Source of the DNA: Metarhizium brunneum
Taxonomy: Eukaryota > Ascomycota > Sordariomycetes > Hypocreales > Clavicipitaceae
Direction: 5' to 3'
Length of the DNA: 64,000 bases
Assembly: GCF_013426205.1 (NCBI RefSeq)
Contig: NC_089422.1
Span: 620,001 to 684,000 of the forward strand
Within the stretch, counting starts at the first letter, position 1; every line of letters begins with the position of its first letter. Below the pieces are notes generated by a model, which saw only the letters and a list, made by a program, of their open reading frames with translations, was not told the DNA's origin and did no database searches. The translations under genes were made by a program, and so were the position numbers. Below are positions 25,281-33,295 of the stretch, piece after piece.

Positions 25281-25710
25281 GTGTCTGGAGAGGCGAGTTG
25301 GAACAGAATGAGGACGGATGTCTCTCAAGTCGACTACAGCGTTGGTTCACTGAGACTCTTCTGAGTAAGTAGAAGAAATAACTGCGACGAGTTCTGCTTT
25401 CTGGTCTTGCTTGATGCTAGAATTCCGTATTGGTAAACCATCACTGCAACAGCTGGTACAAACCTTGAGCCAAAATGTATTGCTCAAGGGATTGAGTGTC
25501 GGTATCGTGCGAGTTGCGCTGGGGGAATGAAGACAACTCCCCGCCGTCTGGTGCTGCTGGACGAGTGGCCAGCACGAGAGAGGACGGCAATGAGTTTTTG
25601 TATAGACAGGACAAGGAAGCTCCTCCATGGCTGAAACCAGCGCAGATCTAGGCCACGGCAATGGGCTGAATCACCCGAGGCAGAATACCGGACTTACTGG
25701 AGATAGTGTG
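25281..25710. other. short intergenic stretch
   Basis: 3' flank of the CYTH-like gene leading into the transcription-factor relic. Nothing recognised. Confidence 0.4.
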
Positions 25711-25731
25711 ATCGAGGGCTTCGCCTGAACT

Positions 25732-26107
25732 TGCCATGGAAGAAATACAAGGCCAAGTAGTTGACCCAACGTCAAGTTTCGCATTTCTGCATAGGGCATG
25801 GAAACGTCTTTCAACATAGAGAGGGAGCGCGGTGTCTGCCAAGCGTAGGCCAACCTCTGAAACCCATCTCATTACAATGTCTGGCGACAAAGGCCTGTGT
25901 GTCAATGGATGCATGATCCAAGACATATTTCCGGACTTGGAAGAAGCCAGAACGTTGATGGCCCCGTACTTTGACGTTTGCATTGTCACATATCGATTCC
26001 TCCATCGACCCTCGGTGGACACCTGGCTATCCGCCATGGAAAGATATTGGCAGTTTCGACCCGGCTATATAAATCCCCAGCCACCAAAATGTCCACGGCG
26101 ACCCTAG
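25732..26107 (+). pseudogene. relic of Zn2Cys6 transcription factor (middle homology region)
   Basis: The frame MEEIQGQVVDPTSSFAFLHRAW followed by KRLST ends at TAG 25817-25819, then continues in the same frame through MSGDKG, ARTLMAPYFDVCIVTYRFLHRPSVDTWL. These blocks are diagnostic of the fungal_trans (middle homology) domain that follows a Zn2Cys6 finger. No zinc-cluster exon is visible upstream, and the reading degenerates after residue SAME at about 26040. The stop is compatible with CAG-to-TAG, the type of change repeat-induced point mutation makes, but one change proves nothing. It probably encodes no working product. Confidence 0.65.
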
Positions 26108-26410
26108 GTGGACGGAGGGCCGTGAGAAGCAGTTCGAAACACATCTCTTGCTTCTGCATGCATGCGAAAGCTCAAGGCTGTAGAAATCAGAATACAGACC
26201 GGGTTGATGCAAGAGACAGGTGGCCTCATTCAGCACGTCACAAATCTGACATCCAGTGACAAAGGCTGTCGATCCAAGGATCAGAATGAGAGCATCAGGT
26301 CTCGGGAGATTGACATGGATTACGGTCAGTGCTCGCTCGGGCTCGCTCAAGTTGCCCCGTGACGCTGACTTCTGCAGTTCATATTCCCCGAAACGGCTCT
26401 GGACTAGGCT

Positions 26411-26720
26411 GTGCATGATGGCTATGAGCGAACAATTAACCTACTACTAAAGCGTGACAAGAAATTTAGCCGCCTGGATACCCTCAATCTACAGTCCCTC
26501 TACTTTAGTGCCCGTATCGAAGACCTGGATAGGGTGAAAGAGTTGTCTAAAAAGGGTAGCTATCTCGAGATGCGCGACGACAAGGGACAAACTGCCCTAT
26601 TTCATGCTGTGAAAGGAAGACCGGTACGCCATTATTCAGTGGCTGCTTAAGGAGGGTACGGAACTACGCGAAGCAGCGAGCAGTCACGGCGCAGATCAGT
26701 GCTGGTAACCGTGTTTGTAA
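26411..26720 (+). pseudogene. ankyrin-repeat relic with frameshift
   Basis: Plus-strand fragment: INLLLKRDKKFSRLDTLN, then YFSARIEDLDRVKELSKKGS and MRDDKGQTALFHAVKG, an ankyrin-like pair of helices and a beta turn. At about 26620 the reading must shift frame to continue with IIQWLLKEGTELREAASSHG, which is the next ankyrin unit; TAA follows at about 26705. No intron with normal ends reconciles the two frames. Frames further down (26700-27230) look somewhat coding-like but are unrecognised. Confidence 0.6.
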
Positions 26721-27230
26721 TATTGGTAGTAGTAGCGGCGACGGTGATGCGGGTGGCGAGAAAGGGGTCAAGGTGTGTAGTCGCCGTATTGTTGCAAAAG
26801 GACAGCAGCCTGCAGCGCCCAGGCCGTGTGGCATGTCCCCCAGCGTTGCCAATATCGAACAGGAAGCCTGGATATTCACCCCAGATTTTCCAACGGACGC
26901 TAGCTTCAGACAACCCACATCATTATCCTCTTCTCTCAACTAGACCTCGCGTGGCTGTCGCTGGTGGGATCCGATTCATCTACCGGGAGCTCCACAAATC
27001 CGGTCCCCACATCCGGAGACGTATCCGTAAATCCGCTCCGGAAATGTTTCCATGCCGGATATCGTCCAAGCAGAATGATATGGAGCGATGCGGAGTTGTG
27101 GAGCCAAATCTACTGGACACTAGTAGGTCGTGGTATATTGTTAAATACAAGGCAAGGTGCCTCGGTTGCAACACCTCTTGTCCTCTTGTGAATATCCTCG
27201 CCGTGTGGGCACCTGTGTACATGCTGATTC

Positions 27231-27947
27231 TTCACTGAGGACGGTAGATAGCCCGACAAACATATTGTGTCCTACCCACAATCAGGATTCGACTACACCA
27301 ACTACCGCTCAGAAAGCTCGATGTTTTTGCTTGGAGGGCCCTTGTACTGGAAACCTCTTAGGTTAACATTATATGAATGCAGGCTGTGTCTCATTGACGA
27401 ATGGAATGCTATGCCTCGGATGTGTTGGATGTGGAACTGTCAACTGATCGAGGTTGCCATGTTGGCTGGATGAGGACAGAGGAAACCACCCCTTGGCGCT
27501 GAATTCGTGAGAGATGATATGAGAGACAAGAAATCCATGTGAGCATTCGCATGAGGTTTCCCAAAACTTGATTAACACCACATGTGAATCAGCCAGGCAC
27601 CGACGTCCTGGGACCGCCGGGGTCGCGCAGGTAAATCACCACCCAGGAAGTCAAATCCACTTCGACGGCATTTGTTATCAATGGGTTCACCGTTGGCCCT
27701 TGCCATGAATGCTAGTACATACAGTGCTAGTACTAGCTTGTGCAATGTGCGGGGTGTGCATCTTGGTGCCTGACAAATTAAAACCGCCATCCAATCAAAT
27801 TCTCCTAAAGGCCGCTCCCCAGACTTGGGCCCCTGACAAGATGCAACCTGTCAATCCTTAATTCATTCAGGATTCAAATGATAGATTCAATGTTATACAT
27901 GCTCATCTTCCCAGACCTCAGTTTTCCTTCACCTCACACCTCCTACC
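27231..27947. other. intergenic
   Basis: About 700 bases before the alpha-kinase gene. A possible small minus-strand secreted-protein frame (27572-27790) is listed under findings. No repeats of note. Confidence 0.4.
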
Positions 27948-28838
27948 ATGAGTCGGGAATGTGCCGCTTGTGACCGCAACCTCCCTCAATCATCCTACAA
28001 GGCCAACCAGTACGCCAAGGGTCCCGGCGTATCGCGATGCAAGCAATGCGTCCACGGCCATTATTCCGACAACCCATCCACAAGGCATTCCGACGCCGGC
28101 AGATTCAACAACTCCTTCCGAGCTCACATCCCAAACTCGGCCCTAGAGCAGCCATTTGCAGAGGGTGCTTTTCGCCGAGTGGCCAGAGGGACGTACACTT
28201 CAGGCCCTCGTCAAGGACAGGCATGTGTTGTCAAGTGGTTCAAGCGTGGCGCTGTCTTCTCGAAAGATTATTTCCATCTCGACATCAAGGCTGTAGACAA
28301 GGCCCTGGAGTTTGTCAACGGGTTCAATGATCTGGGCATCATCAACAAAACCGTCAAAATCAATGTACCTTCAGTGTGGCAATTCGACGACGACAATGAC
28401 AACGAGTGGGCAGGCCAGAGCGTTCTATGCGAGCCATTTATCCAAAACTACCAAAAGTTCAACAGCAATAGCGGATGGACCGATGAGACTAGGGTATGGG
28501 GGGAAGTCATGCAGGCCCTCAGCCACTTTAGCTACCATGTGTCCGGCGGCTATTATGTTCTGTGCGACCTCCAAGGCGGCATCTACCGGCATCAGATGGT
28601 CCTCTCTGACCCTGTTATCCTGTCTCGGCATCGTCAATACGGCGTGACAGATCTTGGCCCCAAGGGCATCAGCTCGTTTTTCGCCCAGCATGTCTGCAAC
28701 GACTTCTGTCGCCCGCACTGGACGCAGCCTGCCAACCCGCAGCAACACTTCCGCCCGATCCCGGGCACCAGTATGATGCGACGAACAGTGCCGACCGAAC
28801 ACTCACGGCCCCTTCGTACAAGGTTCCCCGACAGGTAG
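27948..28838 (+). CDS. alpha-kinase with N-terminal Stc1-like zinc finger
   Basis: Atypical serine/threonine kinase of the alpha-kinase (MHCK/EF2K) class; intronless, 296 aa, start ATG 27948 in CTACCATG context. N-terminus: Cys5-x2-Cys8...Cys31-x2-Cys34 (ECAACDRNL, RCKQC), a zinc finger like the Stc1-type domain. Kinase core from about residue 65: glycine-containing FAEGAFRRVARGTY, VVKWFK with the ATP-binding Lys at about 97, the acidic QSVLCEPFI, LSHFSYHVSGGYYVLCDLQG with Asp 208, LSDPVIL, TDLGPKG, and HVCNDFC, the zinc module that stabilises the alpha-kinase fold. All expected key residues are present, so activity is likely. The C-terminal 35 residues are unstructured. Substrate unknown; not obviously EF2 kinase, since it lacks the calmodulin-binding and Sel1 regions. 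Confidence 0.85.
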   Translation: MSRECAACDRNLPQSSYKANQYAKGPGVSRCKQCVHGHYSDNPSTRHSDAGRFNNSFRAHIPNSALEQPFAEGAFRRVARGTYTSGPRQGQACVVKWFKRGAVFSKDYFHLDIKAVDKALEFVNGFNDLGIINKTVKINVPSVWQFDDDNDNEWAGQSVLCEPFIQNYQKFNSNSGWTDETRVWGEVMQALSHFSYHVSGGYYVLCDLQGGIYRHQMVLSDPVILSRHRQYGVTDLGPKGISSFFAQHVCNDFCRPHWTQPANPQQHFRPIPGTSMMRRTVPTEHSRPLRTRFPDR

Positions 28839-29476
28839 TGTAACTGGGGGCAAAAAGTGTTGTGAATATTTGTGAATATTATAACAAGTACGCCGCTGCT
28901 TGGGCGTGGATCAAGCGAGATCACGTGGGATTCCTTTTCATGAGGATAAGCTTTCTGGGTATGATATCAGCCATTCCATGTTGCTGTCTAGATATACTGG
29001 TGACAATGAGAGAGAAAGGACAGTATCTAGACAATAATCAAGTCTGGAAATTTAGAGATTGTAATGTAGCGGCCCCGAATAATAGCATAACCAGACTAGG
29101 CCTCGCAATCGCTCCAACTCTGTAATCAAAGGTAAGCCTGTCACATATTTCTATACCAACTGTAAAGCTGGGACGTGAGCAATAAAATGATGCGGCGTTG
29201 TAGTGCTTGGCTCGCAGTGCTTCACATTCGACAATATCCTAGTCCGTGAGGCCGAGGCAGGCACCAAAACGCGCGACAAGACCCCCTTTTTTTCATCGCG
29301 TATATTAATTAACCCGGCACCTGCCTCCTGCCTCTCGTCACCTGCCTCTTGTCTCTTGCCTCTCCTCTCCTCTCCTCTCCTCTCCTCTCCTCTTCTCGAG
29401 CACCTCAAGACGACAACTTGTTTCCCATCCAGAGCCCCCTTTCAGCGGACGCTTCTTGTCTCCGCAGCGCAGCAAA
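28839..29476. promoter_or_regulatory. intergenic; promoter/leader of the MYND gene
   Basis: Includes a TATA-like TATATTAATTAA at about 29300, CT-rich leader, and a perfect TCTCC pentamer tandem (29361-29390), all upstream of ATG 29477. Confidence 0.45.
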
Positions 29477-30550
29477 ATGCCTCTCATCATGAATGCCGAC
29501 GTAGACAAGCTCGATGGCCTGGCACCACGATCCTGCAAGCTGTGCCACAAGAAAGAGGGCGTCGCCCGCTGCTCGGCCTGCCTGGCAGTTTTCTACTGCG
29601 GGCGAGAATGCCAGGTCAAGGACCGTGATTTCCACAAGAAGCCGTGCACCCTCATCAAAAAGAACCGTCTTCGCTACAAGTCGGAGCAGAAGAAGCTGCG
29701 CGAGATGCCAAGCGGACCCTTCCTCCCCGACAACGTGTTCGAGGACCATGTCGGCCGCTTTTGGGGCATCTTGGGGACGCGCCCATACATGTGTGCGCGC
29801 TATGCATTGGTGGACGCGATGCTGATAACCTACGGTACCGCCGGCGGCCCCGTGGACGTGGTGCAGATGTCCCTGGACCATCTCCTCGACATGATGAGGC
29901 TGTGTCGCTCGGATAACCTGTGCCTGCGCAAACTGATACCCGGGCTATACATTCGACTCGGAAGGGACCAGGACGCCTACGACTTCATGAAGTGGTACGC
30001 GACTACCGGGCAGAAGACGGACTACAACTGGGGTAACATGGAAGAACCGTTCCTGGACACCAAGGACGCGGACGTGTTGGAAGCGCCGGTAAAGAGCTGG
30101 AAAGGCCGCGTTCTCGATCCGAACCATGTCGTGGCCGTGGTGCTCATCAAGGTGCGAATTATGCTCGACCTGCAGGTGATCCAGAACGCCAGGATTGCGG
30201 ACCGCGGCGATAATCCGGAAGAAACCATCAAGATTATAGGGGGCAAGCTCGTCAGCCCTATTATTTCGTCACGGGCCGAGAGTTTGCTAGCTGAGCCGCA
30301 GGAGACAGCACGACTGGCTGGGAAAATCAAAAAACAAATCAAACAACTATACGACGCCGTCGGGTCATACAACCGGCACTTTTGGGACCTGCTGGTTGAG
30401 GATCCTGACTGTGGGGTTTTGCGCAGACCAGCCTCAAACCCGCCGCAGTCGAAGAACGAGGCTATAGAGGTAGTCAAATACAGCTATGCGTCATGGTATA
30501 AGACGCCTGGAGCAGTGAGCGTGCTTCGGAATCTGAGCGAGGAGGACTGA
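29477..30550 (+). CDS. MYND-type zinc-finger protein
   Basis: Single-exon gene of 357 aa; start chosen at ATG 29477 (CAAAATG). An upstream in-frame TTG at 29456 is not credible. The MYND finger is complete: Cys20-x2-Cys23, Cys32-x2-Cys35, Cys41, Cys45, His53 and Cys57 (PRSCKLCHKKEG, RCSACLAVFYC, REC, FHKKPC). MYND modules bind proline-rich peptides. The rest is a helical, globular domain (residues 75-345) with YMCARYALVDAML, PGLYIRLGRDQDAYDFMKWY and KVRIMLDLQVIQ, resembling the helical C-terminal regions of fungal MYND proteins of unknown role. No SET core is visible, so methyltransferase activity is not indicated. Codon use is GC-rich like neighbouring housekeeping genes. Confidence 0.8.
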   Translation: MPLIMNADVDKLDGLAPRSCKLCHKKEGVARCSACLAVFYCGRECQVKDRDFHKKPCTLIKKNRLRYKSEQKKLREMPSGPFLPDNVFEDHVGRFWGILGTRPYMCARYALVDAMLITYGTAGGPVDVVQMSLDHLLDMMRLCRSDNLCLRKLIPGLYIRLGRDQDAYDFMKWYATTGQKTDYNWGNMEEPFLDTKDADVLEAPVKSWKGRVLDPNHVVAVVLIKVRIMLDLQVIQNARIADRGDNPEETIKIIGGKLVSPIISSRAESLLAEPQETARLAGKIKKQIKQLYDAVGSYNRHFWDLLVEDPDCGVLRRPASNPPQSKNEAIEVVKYSYASWYKTPGAVSVLRNLSEED

Positions 30551-31493
30551 AATTCTGGCCGGTCGAGGATGAAAGTGAGTCGGTGACATTGTTGGGCGGA
30601 TAACTTGCAACAAGAAAATGACAGTATGGGCGGAATTGAGAGGGCTTTTTGATGTTGAATCGGCTTACATGGAGAGGACTAGTATTGATATACGTGCTCC
30701 TCACAGGTGATAGTCTGACATAGATTCACCTTGATGCCGAGAGAAACCAGGTTGGTTCTTATTTTGGAACTATGCGTTTGCCCCCAGTGACGTGCGCGGT
30801 CATTCGTGCTCAAAGTGCCAAGGATTTCGCCCTACTAGACTAGACTACCATTTCAAATCCTGGAGAAGGTTTTCGTTACAAGACAACATTGAAGTCCACG
30901 ATACTACCACCACCCCCTGCAACCTTTGAACATTATTACCCGTCCAACCAAGTAAGCAGCTAGGATTATCCCTCTACAGGGATAGAGAACCCCGCACGGC
31001 CCGGCCCTAGCTGGGGCAGCCAAATCGAAATAGACACATCATCGACTTGACACTTCAATGTTGTGGTTGACCGCTCAAGCCACACGGTTACGCCCTGTAG
31101 GGGTACCCTTCCGTCAAAACCTCTTACTACCACTTCTGATGCGTTGTGTATCTATTATCTGCAGGCCACCTTGGAGCCACTCGTCCAAGTGTTCAACATG
31201 CCATCTAAGGCAGCTGGAGCGGCGCCAGCTGGACATGGCATGAGATGGAAGTGATCGAGGCCCGCGGCCTTGAAGACAAAGAAAAGACGTCAAAAAACCC
31301 GCTCCACTTCTGCTTGGACCTTGCTCACGCCGTGAGTGACTCGACACAAAGAAGCCATTTTTCTTTAAGATCTTCCTGCGCCTGCTTTCCGGCAAATCTG
31401 TTGCCCAAGGACAAGTCAATCGCTTGAACCAGCCCCGCCCCTACATGCCAGCTACCTGACCTAACACTGAGGCTATCAGTCATCTTTCTGGCC
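30551..31493. other. intergenic, no supported gene
   Basis: 3' flank of the MYND gene and upstream flank of the receptor pseudogene. No domain-bearing frame. Confidence 0.4.
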
Positions 31494-32589
31494 ATGATGG
31501 AATCTAAAATGAGGCAAAGACTATCGCTACAAGCTGTGAAAATCTACAGCGCTGGGCAGGCTAATCCCGACATTTCAGAGAATGCCACCCTGCTGCGAAA
31601 AGCCAACATCCGACGACTACTCTCTTCGACGAGCTGCCAGAATGGACAAAGGACAACGAGTACATTCGCTCCGGCTAGAAGCCTGAGACAAATTCGTACT
31701 GGGAATGCATCAAAAGCATGGGATAAATCCACAACGAATCCGGCAACATATACACCCGTCTCGTTGCGGCCATCTGAACGGTAGTGCTGGGGTCGTGGTG
31801 GAACGTATCCAGACACCGACTTTGATGACTGCATCGTCTTTTTTCTCTTCTTCCTTGGTGGTATAGTCTGCTATCTCCTCTCAACGGCGTACCATGTTCT
31901 TTCCAATCATTCACATGCGACGCACCTCTTTTGCCTTGAGCTAGATTTTCTCGGTGTCCTCACCGTCACTGCTGGATGCTTCCCGCCGGGCCTCTGGTAC
32001 ACGTTTCTGTGCGCTTCACGTCGAGTAAAGTTACTTGGATTGCAGTGAGTAGCCGTCCATGTTACAAACCTAGGTAGGTAGCTGATTGATTCATCTCAGG
32101 TCGATCTTGCCGCCCAAGTACTCGCCGCCAGCTCGCACTTTTTGTCAAGTCCTTCCAAGCCCCCAAAGTGCGACCGCTCCGTGGACTTGTCTTCTCCATC
32201 ATGGCGTCTTCGGCATTATACCACCTCATCATCAAGATCTTTCAAGTCGGCTGGTCGCGTGCTGACGCCGAGTACGGCGCTTCACTTTACGCCTTGACTA
32301 TTCTCATATATTTGTGCCCAGTGACCACGTACGCGGTACGTGTATTCTGTTGCTCCCTTCCTAGTCCTCAAGTGCATCGAATTGGAAAATTAAGCCTTGC
32401 TGAGATGCCATGTTGTGAAACGGCTGATTGACCGAGTCGTGGAAACTGCAGTGCTTTGACATCTGGGGCCATTCGCATCAAACATTCCACGTGGGAATGG
32501 CGATGGGGCTTTCAGTTCACTTTTTGGCATTCGTCGGGGCCTTGGATCAATCCTATGCTTTCAAGAATGGCCAATGCCTGGTTGAGTAG
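31494..32589 (+). pseudogene. PAQR/haemolysin-III (adiponectin receptor-like) pseudogene
   Basis: A seven-helix receptor of the PAQR family (yeast Izh proteins, sterol/zinc homeostasis) is almost fully traceable but broken. From 31622 one frame reads LFDELPEWTKDNEYIRSG, a TAG (31676), KPETNSYWECIKSMG, a TAA (31724), IHNESGNIYTRLVAAI and a TGA (31775). In intact relatives these positions are Tyr, Tyr and Trp. A +1 shift before 31806 leads to YPDTDFDDCIVFFLFFLGG, LLSTAYHVLSNHS (family His) and FLGVLTVTAGCFPPGLWYTF. An intron 32045-32099 is followed by further shifts (VDLAAQVLAA, then LFVKSFQAPKVRPLRGLVFS), and intron 32336-32451 by CFDIWGHSHQTFHVGMAMGLSVHF (HxxxH zinc-site remnants) up to TAG 32587-32589. 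Splice sites are still normal, so inactivation seems recent. Confidence 0.85.
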
Positions 32590-33120
32590 GACTTTGAACG
32601 ACGACCAAAACGCGTAGTACAGCTCTTAGCTGGGGTTGATGTAAATGGCTGGTTTGCATAATGGGCCTCACAACATTATGCTCCTGCACACACACTTACT
32701 TTTTATGGCTTTTGCGAATTAATAATTCTTTCCAGAAAAAAAAAACAATTATTGCTACATTTGCATTACAATATAAGCCGCACACTTTTTCGCAGGTTCA
32801 CTAGCTGTTTCCCGCCTTTCTGTCGCGGGAAGAAGTTTTTTTACGAGGAATCGTACTAACAACTTCGTCAGAAGTTCCAAGTAGAGCACGTTGAACCAGA
32901 TGGCAAATGTTTAACCACTTGTATTGATACATGAAACAGTTTAATATCCAGACCACTTGTATATTATAGCTCCGATATAGTGCTAAGTTTATAGAGTAAA
33001 ACTTGTCTTTACCTTGACTATACCGAATGCGATATCGAGGATTTTATAGAACTTACTGGGATAGAAGAACTGGCCTTAGAAATACAATTACATATAATAG
33101 AATAATTTTAAGATGAACTT
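32590..33120. repeat. AT-rich block with possible SINE relic
   Basis: Sharply AT-rich DNA between two GC-rich genes, full of TA and TATA steps. Read on the minus strand, 32737-32925 holds an A-box-like AGTGG, a B-box-like AGTACGATTCC (32857-32847), a GC-rich hairpin and a run of ten T (32745-32736 complement), which is the order of a tRNA-derived SINE. No target-site duplication could be settled by eye. May instead be degraded tRNA-like DNA. Confidence 0.35.
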
Positions 33121-33295
33121 CCGAATCGCTAAAGCCGCGGCATCCGGCCCCACCCGGTCCGCCAGACCCACCCTGACACCTCAGTTCACGACGTCACCAC
33201 CAAGCTGACAACTCACTCACTCACTCACTCATTCTCACACACATCGTCACCAGACTCACCACCATTCTGAAGCCCTCGCCCCCCCAGCCGCCAAG
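33121..33295 (+). promoter_or_regulatory. promoter/leader of PAF-acetylhydrolase-like gene
   Basis: Abrupt rise in GC content followed by a CACT microsatellite (about 33208-33230) and a C-rich leader before ATG 33296. Confidence 0.35.
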
